DNA from: Polaribacter reichenbachii
Lineage (GTDB): Bacteria; Bacteroidota; Bacteroidia; Flavobacteriales; Flavobacteriaceae
Reading direction: 5' to 3'
Length of the DNA: 64,000 bases
Assembly: GCF_001975665.1 (NCBI RefSeq)
Contig: NZ_CP019419.1
Span: forward strand, 1-64,000
Shown here: positions 55,492 to 64,000 of the stretch, piece by piece
Numbering within the stretch: position 1 is the stretch's first letter
How the letters are laid out: each line of letters begins with the position of its first letter
Translations under genes and position numbers: made by a program
The notes under the pieces: generated by a model
Seen by the model: only the letters and a program-made list of their open reading frames with translations
What the model was told of the DNA's origin: nothing
The model's database searches: none

Positions 55492-56067
55492 TCAACATTT
55501 TTTTAAAATCAAATTAAAATTAATTTTTATCATTTCTGAAACTACAATTAACCCTAACATCTTCTTAGGTACTTTAAGATTATAATCTTCTATATTTAAA
55601 TCTAAATTTCCAGTAACCAAATAGTTTTTATTTTCTGTAACTTTTACAGGAATCTTATATGTTTTTGAAATACCTGCAATTGTCATTTCTACTAAAGCTT
55701 CTGTTGTAGCTTCTTTTTTTTCAATTTCTTTTAAATCTAGTAGTATTAAAGGAAACTCATTTGATTTCAATAATTTACTAAAATCTCTGTTAATTCCTCT
55801 ACTACCACAGTCAAAACAAGAATTTTTCAATACTAAAGTTGCTTTCTTAAAATATATTTTTTTACCTTTTTTTTGAAAAAAAAGAGGAACAGGTTTATCT
55901 ATTTCCAAGAAATTAAAATTGCACTCAAACTTATTTATGTTTGTTGTTCCTAGAATTTCTAATTTACTTTCTGGCTTTATTTGAATAATTGTATTTTTAT
56001 TAAATTCATTTACTCTTACAAAGGATAGACTTGATAAAATTCCGATTAAAAAAATAATTTTTCTCAT
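55492..56067 (-). CDS. YceI-like exported protein
   Basis: The start is ATG 56067 (MRKIIFLIGILSSLSF, 191 residues), giving a good signal peptide; a longer frame exists without one. The body shows the YceI lipocalin-like pattern (SKLEILGTTNINKFECNFNFLEIDK, RDFSKLLKSNEFPLILLDLKEI, VEMTIAGISKTYKIPVKV, NIEDYNLKVPKKMLGLIVV). A CFDCG motif near 95 is an extra Cys pair. It is the last gene of the YceI-porin-YceI run. Confidence 0.85.
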   Translation of the reverse strand: MRKIIFLIGILSSLSFVRVNEFNKNTIIQIKPESKLEILGTTNINKFECNFNFLEIDKPVPLFFQKKGKKIYFKKATLVLKNSCFDCGSRGINRDFSKLLKSNEFPLILLDLKEIEKKEATTEALVEMTIAGISKTYKIPVKVTENKNYLVTGNLDLNIEDYNLKVPKKMLGLIVVSEMIKINFNLILKKC

Positions 56068-56177
56068 AACTTTTATATTTTTAATTTTAAAGTAGAAAAA
56101 ACAAACCTCTTGTATACCTATAAAAAACAAGAGATTTGTATAAAATATTAATTTAAATAATTATTCTATAACTGGTT

Positions 56178-57455
56178 TTAAAAACTAATAGCTGCTTCTA
56201 ATATTACACCATTAAATTTACCTTGATTTAAGGTAGATGTTGTTGCAAAACCTTCATATTTTTGATTAACATATTCCATTTTCATTAAAATATTTTTTGT
56301 CAAAAACCAACCTGCAACTAATTGAGATCTTTTAATTGTAACATCTTCTCCAGTCATTTCTTCAGAATCTACAGAATTATAACGACCACCAATATATAAG
56401 TTTTCTTCTTTACCAAATCTATAAATAAGTTCTCCTGCAAATTGGTTTGCTGTTCTATTTTCTAGCTCTGCTGTTGCTTTACCTGATGCAGTTTCAATAG
56501 TTCCAAAAAACTCTAATCCTTTATATTTTATAAATGGATTGAACATAATAGCAGAAATTTTATTTTTTAAGTTAGGGTTGTATCTACCCGATCTAAAATT
56601 ATCAGCTGTTGCAGCATCTGCAATCATTACACCATAATATCTAGAACCACCTCTATCACCTGCATATAAATATGAGTTTGGCACATATCCAGTATTATAC
56701 ATAGATCCAGTTATTCTAACTCTTAAGTCTGTATTTATTTGTTTATCATAACCTAATTTAGCTAAAAATGAAGCTCCTCCACTTGATCCGTCTTCTGATG
56801 TTTTATCTACAGATTGATTTAATTTTCCATTTGTAACACCTAACATCCCTATAAAACCATTCTTTTGAACTAGTAATTCTGCACCAACTTCTGTAGTATA
56901 AGAATCCATTATTAAATTTCCTACAAATGGATTATGCATTGCTTGAGCGTTATCACTTCTTCTAAAATGAGCATCACCATAGTTATTTTCCATATGTCCA
57001 ACTTTTAGTGTGGCATATTTCATAAAATCTTCCATAAAGCCTTCCTTTACAAAATCTAATTTATCTATTTGAAAATAACCACCTTTCACATAAGTTTCAT
57101 GATGATGACGAGAAGATAAGAAAGTACGTAAATGCATTCTAACGCCATCATACAAGGCAACATCTATGTCTAAATTTGCTGTAGCTAAATTAAAATTTGA
57201 ACCAATTGGTTGTAATTCTATTCCTGCTAAATCAGAATTTTCATGATCTATTCCTTGAAACTGTAATGTAGAAGCACCTCCAAACCTTACTTTAAGACCT
57301 TTAAAACTAGTTTCTGTACTTTTTGGTGCTTCAAATACATTTACTCCTCTTTTATCTGTATACCTATAGTTATCTAAATCTCTATTTTCTTGAGCATAAA
57401 TTCCTAAACCTAGAAGCATTAAAGCTATAACTGTTACTTTTTTTAATATTACCAT
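56178..57455 (-). CDS. Porin-like outer-membrane protein
   Basis: A 425-residue protein with a signal peptide ending near GIYAQ (residue 21). The rest is a series of amphipathic strands with a terminal Phe (LEAAISF), consistent with a 16-stranded porin like the OprO/P type (GLKVRFGGASTLQFQGID, LKVGHMENNYGDAHFRRSDNAQ, IYRFGKEENLYIGGRYN). It sits between two YceI-like genes. The solute is unknown. Confidence 0.82.
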   Translation of the reverse strand: MVILKKVTVIALMLLGLGIYAQENRDLDNYRYTDKRGVNVFEAPKSTETSFKGLKVRFGGASTLQFQGIDHENSDLAGIELQPIGSNFNLATANLDIDVALYDGVRMHLRTFLSSRHHHETYVKGGYFQIDKLDFVKEGFMEDFMKYATLKVGHMENNYGDAHFRRSDNAQAMHNPFVGNLIMDSYTTEVGAELLVQKNGFIGMLGVTNGKLNQSVDKTSEDGSSGGASFLAKLGYDKQINTDLRVRITGSMYNTGYVPNSYLYAGDRGGSRYYGVMIADAATADNFRSGRYNPNLKNKISAIMFNPFIKYKGLEFFGTIETASGKATAELENRTANQFAGELIYRFGKEENLYIGGRYNSVDSEEMTGEDVTIKRSQLVAGWFLTKNILMKMEYVNQKYEGFATTSTLNQGKFNGVILEAAISF

Positions 57456-57472
57456 CTTTATTTATTTATTTA

Positions 57473-58057
57473 TTATTCTAAAATTGTATTAAATTTAATT
57501 GTTACTTCATCACCAGTTTTAATTGTACCTAGTAATGCTTTTGGAGGATCTACATTAAAATCTGTCATTTTAATTGTTTTTTCTCCAACAAGTTTCACCT
57601 CATCATCTTTTTTGTTTAAAATAAATTCTAGAGAAATCATTTTGGTTACACCAGAAATTTTTAAATTCCCTTTCGTTTTAAACGTATAACTACCATTTTT
57701 TAATTCACTAACTTCTTCAGTATTTAAAAATTGAAATTCAATTGTAGTGTGTTTTTTTAAATTTAAAGCCTTGTAGGTATTCTTGTCCATACCTCCTTTT
57801 CCACTTTTTAAACCTTCCACCTCAAGAACTATATTCAGTTTCTTAATTTGAAGCTTGTTAGCAGTTTCTATAGCTAAAATTCCTGTTTGATTTTCTGCAT
57901 CAATTTCCCAATCGTGTATATTGGATGTTCCATATATTATTAATGAAGATTTTTGAGCATCTAAAGTGTATTCTTGAGCATATAAATTAGTTGAAATACC
58001 TAAAAAAATTATAGCTATTCCGATAATTGATGTTTTAATTTTTTTTGTATAATACAT
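57473..58057 (-). CDS. YceI-like exported protein
   Basis: The start is ATG 58057 (MYYTKKIKTSIIGIAIIF, 194 residues). A signal peptide ends near NLYAQ. YceI features are AQKSSLIIYGTSNIHDWEIDAEN, GKGGMDKNTYKALNLKKHTTIEFQF, GNLKISGVTKMISLEF and KMTDFNVDPPKALLGTIKTGDEV. It is the first gene of the YceI-porin-YceI operon. A minus-strand -7 box and an FNR/CRP-like palindrome lie just upstream. Confidence 0.9.
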   Translation of the reverse strand: MYYTKKIKTSIIGIAIIFLGISTNLYAQEYTLDAQKSSLIIYGTSNIHDWEIDAENQTGILAIETANKLQIKKLNIVLEVEGLKSGKGGMDKNTYKALNLKKHTTIEFQFLNTEEVSELKNGSYTFKTKGNLKISGVTKMISLEFILNKKDDEVKLVGEKTIKMTDFNVDPPKALLGTIKTGDEVTIKFNTILE

Positions 58058-58081
58058 ATTTATGATATTAAAATTATACCA

Positions 58082-58089
58082 CAAATTTA
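58082..58089 (-). promoter_or_regulatory. Candidate -7 box for YceI-porin-YceI operon
   Basis: Minus-strand TAAATTTG, 24 bp before the ATG at 58057, with the palindrome at 58112-58125 about 22 bp further upstream. Confidence 0.45.
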
Positions 58090-58111
58090 TTATGTTAAAA
58101 CAGTCTAAATA

Positions 58112-58125
58112 ATGATAAATATCAT
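58112..58125. promoter_or_regulatory. FNR/CRP-like palindrome
   Basis: ATGATAAATATCAT has perfect 6-base arms (ATGATA/TATCAT) around AA and contains TGATAAATATCA, close to the FNR site TTGAT-N4-ATCAA. Its centre would be near -41 relative to the transcript start expected from the -7 box at 58089, the usual place for a class II activator. Confidence 0.5.
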
Positions 58126-58143
58126 ATTCTTTAATTCCTAAAC

Positions 58144-58181
58144 AAAAAAGAGGGATTTAATAATTTAAACCCCTCTTTTTT
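58144..58181 (-). terminator. Rho-independent terminator of trxB
   Basis: AAAAAAGAGGG pairs with CCCTCTTTTTT, with an AT-rich inner loop, 21 bp past the trxB stop. Confidence 0.9.
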
Positions 58182-58201
58182 AATTTTTTACTAATAATTT
58201 G

Positions 58202-59149
58202 TTATTCAAGTGCTCCTAGATAACGTTCTGCATCTAAGGCCGCCATACAACCTGTACCTGCAGCAGTAACTGCTTGTCTGTATTCTTTATCTTGTATATC
58301 TCCTGCAGCAAAAACTCCTGGCATATTTGTTTTTGTAGATTTGCCTTCTGTAATTAAATAACCTGTTTCATCCATATCTAAAACACCTTTAAATAAGTCT
58401 GAATTTGGTTTATGACCAATTGCAATAAAAACACCAGTTACAGAAATATCGTGTTTTTCTTTTGTTTGATTATTGATTGCTCTAACACCTTCTACAACAT
58501 TATCCCCTAAAACCTCATCAATTTCGGTGTTATATAAAACTTCAATATTTTCAGTTTTATTAACTCTATGTTGCATTGCTTTAGATGCTCTCATATAATC
58601 TTTACGCACCAATAAAGTAACTTTTTTACAAATATTAGCCAAATAGGTAGCTTCTTCAGCAGCAGTATCTCCTGCTCCAACAACTACAACATCTTGTCCT
58701 TTATAGAAAAATCCATCGCAAGTTGCACAAGCAGAAACTCCACCACCAATTAAACGTTGTTCGCTTTCTAAACCTAAATATTTTGCAGTTGCACCTGTTG
58801 ATATAATAATAGTTTCTGCTTCTATTTCTTTAGATTCATCAACAATTACTTTATGTGTACCTCCTACTTCAGGATTCAATTCTACATTAGTTACCAAACC
58901 AAAACGAACTTCTGTACCAAAACGTTCTGCTTGTTTCTGTAAATCAGTCATCATAGCTGTACCATCAGTTCCATTTGGGTATCCAGGAAAATTATCAACC
59001 TCTGTTGTTGTTGTTAATTGACCTCCCATTTGCATACCTGTATACATAACTGGTTTCATATCTGCTCTTGCAGCGTAAATTGCTGCTGTATAACCTGCAG
59101 GCCCAGAACCAATGATTAAACATTTAATTTTTTCTATATTTTCAGACAT
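58202..59149 (-). CDS. trxB: Thioredoxin-disulfide reductase
   Basis: Reduces thioredoxin with NADPH. The start is ATG 59149 (MSENIEKIKCLIIG, 315 residues). FAD-binding GSGPAGYTAAIYAAR, the redox motif CATCDG, the NADPH loop VVVGAGDTAAEEA, and the C-terminal GVFAAGDIQDKEYRQAVTAAGTGCMAALDA are all present. The window's thioredoxin (33594) and peroxiredoxin (33992) are likely clients. Confidence 0.97.
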   Translation of the reverse strand: MSENIEKIKCLIIGSGPAGYTAAIYAARADMKPVMYTGMQMGGQLTTTTEVDNFPGYPNGTDGTAMMTDLQKQAERFGTEVRFGLVTNVELNPEVGGTHKVIVDESKEIEAETIIISTGATAKYLGLESEQRLIGGGVSACATCDGFFYKGQDVVVVGAGDTAAEEATYLANICKKVTLLVRKDYMRASKAMQHRVNKTENIEVLYNTEIDEVLGDNVVEGVRAINNQTKEKHDISVTGVFIAIGHKPNSDLFKGVLDMDETGYLITEGKSTKTNMPGVFAAGDIQDKEYRQAVTAAGTGCMAALDAERYLGALE

Positions 59150-59274
59150 AATATTGTGTATCAATTTTGAGTAGTAAAAATAAAGATTTTTATATGTTAA
59201 AAAAGATAAAGTTTATAAGTTTTTATGATGAAAAAATAAAAGAAAAGAATAGTAATAAAGTAAACAAAAATCTA

Positions 59275-60354
59275 TTATGGTAACAAACGAACTATGCCCA
59301 AATTTTCTACTCCTATATAGATAAAACCGTCTAAACCTTGCTCTATAGAACGCACTCTACCAATATCTTTTAGCATTTTTACCTCTTTAAAAACTTTATC
59401 TCCTTTTAAAATACACCTACTCACATACTGAAATTTTAAAGAGCCAACTAATAAATTACCTTTCCATTTACCGTATTTATCACTGTTGATAAAAGCCATA
59501 CCGCTTGGCGCAATAGAAGGTGTCCAATAATGAATAGGACTTTTCATTTCTGGCGAAGATGTTTTGTCTGTAAACTTTGTGCCACTATAATTTATACCAT
59601 AACTCACTTTTGGCCAGCCATAATTTTTACCTTTTTTTATAATATTGATTTCATCTCCACCTTTTGGTCCATGTTCATGAGCCCAAATTTCATTGGTAAA
59701 AGGATTGATTTCCATTCCTTGTGGATTTCGATGTCCATAACTATAAATTGCCTTTTTAGCGTTTCTATTATTTACAAACGGATTGTCTTTAGGTATAGAA
59801 CCATCATCATTTAATCGATAAATTTTACCACAATCTCTAGTAATATCCTGCGGATTTTGATCTCTATTTCCTCTATCTCCAACACTAAAATAAACGTGAT
59901 TGTTTTTATCAAAAGCTATTCTAGATCCAAAATGTTGACCTCTAGTAGAATTTGGAGAGGCATTGTACAAAATTTCTTTGTTTATTAATTGATTGTCTTT
60001 CAACTTAGCTCTCATTAAAGAAGTATTTCCTCCATTTCCTTTTCCTTCTGATGAAGCAAACGTAAAATAGATCCAGCCATTTTCTTTATAATTCGGATGC
60101 AATTCAACATCCATAAAACCACCTTGGCCTCGAACATAAATTTTTGGAAGATTTGTAATTTGCGTTTTCTTACCATTTTTAAAATGAATTAACTTGCCTG
60201 CTTTTTCTGTGATTAACATAGAATTATCTGGTAAAAAGGTAAATCCCCAAGGATTTGTTAAGTCAGGAACAATTAGCTCATATTCTTTATTTTGAGAAAA
60301 TGAATTATGAAAAAGAAAAAAAGCAAATATTAAAAGAGAAAATTTTAGTTTCAT
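59275..60354 (-). CDS. PQQ-dependent sugar dehydrogenase-like protein
   Basis: A 359-residue exported protein; the signal peptide ends near FHNSFSQ. The body is a six-bladed propeller of the glucose/sorbosone dehydrogenase family: LTNPWGFTFLPDNSMLITEKAGKL, FMDVELHPNYKENGWIYFTFA, SRIAFDKNNHVYFSVGDRGNRDQNPQ, YSYGHRNPQGMEINP and WAHEHGPKGGDEINI. These PQQ-facing segments are typical. No PQQ synthesis genes are in the window. Confidence 0.92.
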   Translation of the reverse strand: MKLKFSLLIFAFFLFHNSFSQNKEYELIVPDLTNPWGFTFLPDNSMLITEKAGKLIHFKNGKKTQITNLPKIYVRGQGGFMDVELHPNYKENGWIYFTFASSEGKGNGGNTSLMRAKLKDNQLINKEILYNASPNSTRGQHFGSRIAFDKNNHVYFSVGDRGNRDQNPQDITRDCGKIYRLNDDGSIPKDNPFVNNRNAKKAIYSYGHRNPQGMEINPFTNEIWAHEHGPKGGDEINIIKKGKNYGWPKVSYGINYSGTKFTDKTSSPEMKSPIHYWTPSIAPSGMAFINSDKYGKWKGNLLVGSLKFQYVSRCILKGDKVFKEVKMLKDIGRVRSIEQGLDGFIYIGVENLGIVRLLP

Positions 60355-60402
60355 TTTATATAAATTAAATCATTAATTTGATACAATATATAAATATTAT
60401 TC

Positions 60403-60410
60403 TATATTTG
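60403..60410 (+). promoter_or_regulatory. Promoter of tRNA-Pro: TTG-N22-TATATTTG
   Basis: TATATTTG matches TAnnTTTG, with TTG at 60378-60380 in the -33 position (22 bp spacer). The tRNA starts 27 bp further on. Of the promoters listed here it has the best two-part match. Confidence 0.6.
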
Positions 60411-60436
60411 CAGTCCTAAAATTGATGACTATTTTT

Positions 60437-60511
60437 CGGGGTGTAGCGTAGCCCGGTCATCGCGCCTCGTTTGGGACGAGGAGGTCGCAGGTTCGAATCC
60501 TGCCACCCCGA
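60437..60511 (+). tRNA. tRNA-Pro (anticodon TGG)
   Basis: A complete cloverleaf: acceptor CGGGGTG/CACCCCG, D-arm with GCCCGGTCATCGC, anticodon stem CCTCG/CGAGG around TTTGGGA, T-arm GCAGG-TTCGAAT-CCTGC, and discriminator A. The anticodon TGG reads proline codons. CCA is not encoded. A strong terminator follows. Confidence 0.98.
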
Positions 60512-60513
60512 CT

Positions 60514-60556
60514 AAAACAAAAAACCTTCAGAAAAATTCTGAAGGTTTTTTGTTTT
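60514..60556 (+). terminator. Rho-independent terminator after tRNA-Pro
   Basis: A perfect 18 bp stem (AAAACAAAAAACCTTCAG with its complement) around AAAAATT. It can also end transcription of the LamG gene from the other side. Confidence 0.93.
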
Positions 60557-60578
60557 AATTTTAAGAATATAAAAGTAA

Positions 60579-61583
60579 TTACTTAATCATAATTTTTTTA
60601 ATTCCTGCTCCTTTATCAGTTACAGTTTTTACAAAGTAAATTCCATTATTTAATTCTGTTGCGTTTACTACAATTTTATTCTTTTTTTCTGTTATGTCAA
60701 TTTTCTTTACAGATTTCCCTAAAACAGAAAACATTTCCATACTTTTAAGTAATTCGTTATTACTAGTTTGAATTGTAAAACTTTTATCAAAAGAAGGATT
60801 AGGGAATATCTTAAATAATGTAGAGTTTAATTTATTAACAGCTAATGTATTAGAAAGTTCTACCCAAGTTGGTAATTGTGTACAATCCGTTGCAATACAG
60901 GCTAATTCTCCACTATTACTACTAGATTCGTTAAGAGTTGCTGTACCACTACCTTCATTAAAATTTAATAAAACAACTGTATTATCATCAGATGTATAAT
61001 CAGCATCTGCAATATCAGTTTGTAAACTAGTTATAATTTCTGTGGTATTTTTTATTCTTACTTTATCTATGTTTGCATTTAAATAGGTTCCAGAACCTCC
61101 ATATGCCACATAAAAATTAGCAGCTTCTGGAGTTGAAGCTAAGGGTAATGCTACTTGATCAGATAATGTTACATCTACTCCGTTAGCGTATAATTTCACA
61201 GAATTTGTGGCAGAACTACATACTACAACTAAATGGTTCCACTCATCAATATTAATTACATTGTTTATGGTATTTACAAAAGTATTTCCTGACGGACTGT
61301 AATGCGTAAAATAAAATCTTTTATCCGCATCTTTATATAAGGTTAGTGCAAATTGATTCCATCTTTTAAGAATAACTCTATTATGAATTTCTGTTGATAA
61401 TGGTTTTACCCAAACCTCAATAGTATAATCTGAAACTCCATTTAATTTATCTAAAGTAGCATCAGTTTCATACTTAATTCTTTGATCTACACCATTAAAC
61501 TCTAGGACATAATCTGTTTGTGCATATGTAAAAACATTTGCAAGAAAAATAAAAAATAAGGTAATTTGTAATTTTGTTTTCAT
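60579..61583 (-). CDS. LamG-domain protein, T9SS-secreted
   Basis: A 334-residue secreted protein. A signal peptide ends near VFTYAQ (22). Residues 25-220 form a LamG/concanavalin-like domain (YTIEVWVKPLSTE, EWNHLVVVCSSATNSVKLYANGVDV, NANIDKVRIKNT). The C-terminal 75 residues are a type IX sorting domain (FKIFPNPSFDKSFTIQ, LNNGIYFVKTV). It is probably a surface carbohydrate-binding or adhesion protein. It follows the C10 protease gene by 26 bp and shares its LamG and sorting modules. Confidence 0.88.
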   Translation of the reverse strand: MKTKLQITLFFIFLANVFTYAQTDYVLEFNGVDQRIKYETDATLDKLNGVSDYTIEVWVKPLSTEIHNRVILKRWNQFALTLYKDADKRFYFTHYSPSGNTFVNTINNVINIDEWNHLVVVCSSATNSVKLYANGVDVTLSDQVALPLASTPEAANFYVAYGGSGTYLNANIDKVRIKNTTEIITSLQTDIADADYTSDDNTVVLLNFNEGSGTATLNESSSNSGELACIATDCTQLPTWVELSNTLAVNKLNSTLFKIFPNPSFDKSFTIQTSNNELLKSMEMFSVLGKSVKKIDITEKKNKIVVNATELNNGIYFVKTVTDKGAGIKKIMIK

Positions 61584-61609
61584 ACTGTATTTATTTAAAG
61601 AATTAATTA

Positions 61610-64000
61610 TTATTTTTTTATAAATTTTGATTTAATTAGTTTAGTTTTTGTTTCAAATTGAATTACATAATATCCATTTTTAAAATTTGAGACATCTATA
61701 GCAATTCTATTATTTTGCTTTTCAAAGAAAATTGTATTGGGTTCTAGGGATTTTCCTAAATAATTATATATTGTAATCTTTTTTACTTCTTCTAATAAAG
61801 TATTATCTAAAAAACAGAATAGAGTATTTGTAGACGGAACTGGATATAATTTTACTTTATTTAATTTTACTTCTGTTGCAACGTTTAAAGTTTTAGATTC
61901 TAGAATGTCATCTGAACTTATCCAATTTGGCTGGTTTGGAGAAGAACGCAACTGAACCGTATTAAAATTACCTGCTCCATCTGTTAAATTAATACCTGTT
62001 CCTTCATCTAGTGCTAATAAAATTCTTGTATTACCATCTGCAATGTATTCTTCTTTTAAATCAGGAGTAAAATTAGATGTGTAAACAGCATTGTCTGTTA
62101 TTCTAATCTTATCTATTTTGCCATCTAAATAACGACTGTAACTACCCCAATATCTTGCCCCAATATTTAATGCATTGGATGATGCTGACAGAGAAAAATC
62201 ACTATCAGTTGAAGTAGCAATTAAATTACCATTAATAAATAATTTAGTGGTATTTCCTGTTCTAGATACTGCAATATGTGCCCAATCTCCATAACTTAAA
62301 TTTTCGGTTGAATTATCGGATTGTAATGACGCATTTATATTTCCAGAAGAATCACGTGATACAAATTTAACTGCATAATCTGCATTAGAATCAGCAATTA
62401 AAAACATAGAAAACACTGTTCTTCTATCTAGAATAATTGGATAAGTACCACTTGTTCTTGAATCGATGTTTATCCAAGTTTCGATAGTATAAGTATTAGA
62501 AATATCAAAGTCATTATTTGAATTTTCGTACACAAAGAAAGAATCATTTCCATCAAAATCTAAATAAATGTATTCAAATGGTACAACAACTTCAATAGGT
62601 TCAGAATAGCTATTAGCATAATAATTCCCATCAACTTTAGATCGAACTCTATATTTATATGTACCAGCTGATGAAACTGTTCTAGTATATGTAGTATCCG
62701 TAATATTATTACTTATTGTAGAATAAGAATAACCTCCATCTGTACTTTCTTGTAATTCAAAAGCATCCCAATTTATTTTCTCACTTGTTTTCCAATTTAA
62801 AATAAATGTTTTACTAGTTGCAGTTATATTACTTTCTACAAAAGCAGGCTCTGGCAAAAGATCAAAAACTGCAGCACTTACACTAGTATATCCACCAGCA
62901 CTAAAAGATCCTTGTAACCTATACCAAGCATTACTTGTACCATACCACCCCATATTTAAATGATAATAGAATTCACTTTCAGGATCCCCTTCATTATAAC
63001 GATACCCATCAACAACAGGGGCATGGCCTACTCCACTAGAGGCATCTATTGCAATTGGTATTGGATGTCCATTTTCTAAATTCTCATGCATTCTAGACCA
63101 AAAATTTGACCAGCTAGAATATTGATGATGACCAGAAGCTCTAAAGTAAGAACCAATTGCAGACGGTATCCTATCAATATTACTTGTGGATCCAGATGAT
63201 TCATAATCCATATCTAAGGATGTGGCTGTATGAAAAGAAATATAACCCATTGCTTGCTGTTGTGTTAAAGTAGACGAAACTCCATAATATTCATTTAACA
63301 TATCATCCCAATTGTAGTTGGCACTGGCAAAATTTGCTGTCCAACTTGTTTGAGAACTTCCACTAGTATCATAATTTGTATGAGAACCAACACCTGTCTC
63401 TGGCCACTTGTAATAATGTAATATCATACTTAGTGATGTTGCTACACAGCCTGGTGAGTAATTATTTGGTGTGTAATAATTACCTACATTTATTCCGTTT
63501 CCAGAATCATTATAACAGTTTACACCTCCCCAAATACTAGATAAATGAGCTCCATATTGTATTAAATTTGATTTTGCTGAAGCTTTAGCTGCAACTTTAG
63601 AACTTGCTTGTTTTAACTTTTCCCAAGATTTATTATTTAATAAAGCTTGTTTTTTCTTTTTAACATTTATTTTTTTTGATAAAATATTTAACTCTTTTTT
63701 TGCGTTATTTTTTATCATTTCTAAAAGAATATTTTCTTTTGAAATTTTATAGTTAAAATTAGATTCTGTTGAATAAGAAATTACTGGTATTAAATTTTTA
63801 GAAGTAGAAAAAACTATAAATCCTTTAGGCTTTAAGTTCACAACGTAGGAAATTACAGAGTTATTTTCATCTTTTAACTCAAAAACACTAGCAGGTTTAA
63901 CATTATTCTCAATATTTAAATTTTGTGAATTTATAAAGCCTAAACCATAGGTTAAAAAGTCTTCTTTCTTTATCTGCGCTATTAAACTAAGTTTTATTAA
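61610..64000 (-). CDS. C10 family cysteine protease with LamG and T9SS domains, 5' partial
   Basis: The frame is open to the right edge, giving 796 visible codons; the first visible residues (LIKLSLIAQIKKEDF) look like the end of a signal peptide, so only a few residues are missing. A GTG at 63841 is internal. A C10 prodomain (NLKPKGFIVFSTSKNLIPVISY) precedes the streptopain-like catalytic domain: Cys codon 63446-63448 in SPGCVATSLSM, His codon 63023-63025 in GVGHAPVVDGY, and LNMGWYG. A fibronectin-like region, a LamG domain (TYTIETWINIDS, YGDWAHIAVSRTGNTTKLFINGNL) and a C-terminal sorting domain follow. Confidence 0.92.
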   Translation of the reverse strand, partial: LIKLSLIAQIKKEDFLTYGLGFINSQNLNIENNVKPASVFELKDENNSVISYVVNLKPKGFIVFSTSKNLIPVISYSTESNFNYKISKENILLEMIKNNAKKELNILSKKINVKKKKQALLNNKSWEKLKQASSKVAAKASAKSNLIQYGAHLSSIWGGVNCYNDSGNGINVGNYYTPNNYSPGCVATSLSMILHYYKWPETGVGSHTNYDTSGSSQTSWTANFASANYNWDDMLNEYYGVSSTLTQQQAMGYISFHTATSLDMDYESSGSTSNIDRIPSAIGSYFRASGHHQYSSWSNFWSRMHENLENGHPIPIAIDASSGVGHAPVVDGYRYNEGDPESEFYYHLNMGWYGTSNAWYRLQGSFSAGGYTSVSAAVFDLLPEPAFVESNITATSKTFILNWKTSEKINWDAFELQESTDGGYSYSTISNNITDTTYTRTVSSAGTYKYRVRSKVDGNYYANSYSEPIEVVVPFEYIYLDFDGNDSFFVYENSNNDFDISNTYTIETWINIDSRTSGTYPIILDRRTVFSMFLIADSNADYAVKFVSRDSSGNINASLQSDNSTENLSYGDWAHIAVSRTGNTTKLFINGNLIATSTDSDFSLSASSNALNIGARYWGSYSRYLDGKIDKIRITDNAVYTSNFTPDLKEEYIADGNTRILLALDEGTGINLTDGAGNFNTVQLRSSPNQPNWISSDDILESKTLNVATEVKLNKVKLYPVPSTNTLFCFLDNTLLEEVKKITIYNYLGKSLEPNTIFFEKQNNRIAIDVSNFKNGYYVIQFETKTKLIKSKFIKK

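Overview
The window looks like a chromosomal segment of a marine member of the Flavobacteriaceae, closest in feel to Polaribacter or a relative. The evidence is low GC, SusC/SusD outer-membrane uptake, three proteins with (or running into) type IX secretion C-terminal sorting domains, weak ribosome binding sites, several TAnnTTTG -7 boxes typical of Bacteroidetes, and gene orders common in this family (rsfS-ftsH-LUD-cdsA-psd; peroxiredoxin-thioredoxin). No phage, transposase, CRISPR array or rRNA is visible. Genus assignment is an inference.

Layout. 1-7577: a glycan-utilisation locus (MFS permease cut by the window edge, GH130, SusD, SusC) with a divergent AraC-type regulator. 7578-8004: a decayed gene and a terminator. 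8005-10649: a ChlI-like AAA ATPase with a VWA partner. 10776-19449: housekeeping genes, namely an SDR epimerase, then a minus-strand lipid/protease run (rsfS, ftsH, LUD, cdsA, psd, acyl-CoA-binding protein, YceI lipoprotein), birA, an SRPBCC protein, pyrE and a divergent NUDIX gene. 19498-24831: SulP transporter, a two-gene accessory cassette (DUF3883 nuclease-like protein plus a zinc-ribbon peptide), and a two-subunit molybdenum hydroxylase. 24983-33281: T9SS-secreted polysaccharide lyase-like protein, lactonase-like propeller, M14 peptidase, coaD, ddl, PASTA protein, RluA-type pseudouridine synthase and a secreted protein with a probable frameshift in its signal peptide.

33334-37677 is a peroxide-defence block (DUF6952-like, thioredoxin, 2-Cys peroxiredoxin; divergent katG followed by an ankyrin gene). 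37655-42823 is a minus-strand run: sigma-54-type response regulator, outer-membrane protein, MscS channel and an ABC exporter. 43003-49003 is a fatty-acid beta-oxidation operon headed by a MarR regulator with two operator-like direct repeats. 49133-52065 holds an M28 peptidase, lipoprotein and membrane genes and a J-domain/KTSC fusion. 52144-55318 is an ECF sigma factor, a HEAT-repeat membrane anti-sigma candidate and two DUF4097 proteins. 55492-58057 is a YceI-porin-YceI operon with an FNR/CRP-like palindrome upstream. 58202-64000 holds trxB, a sugar dehydrogenase-like protein, tRNA-Pro, and two LamG/T9SS proteins, one with a C10 cysteine protease domain that runs off the right edge.

Most of the window is core genome. 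The most unusual items are the DUF3883/zinc-ribbon cassette, the HEAT-repeat anti-sigma module, the frameshifted leader near 32327, and several short intergenic repeat/hairpin elements. None of these is proven to be a new system.
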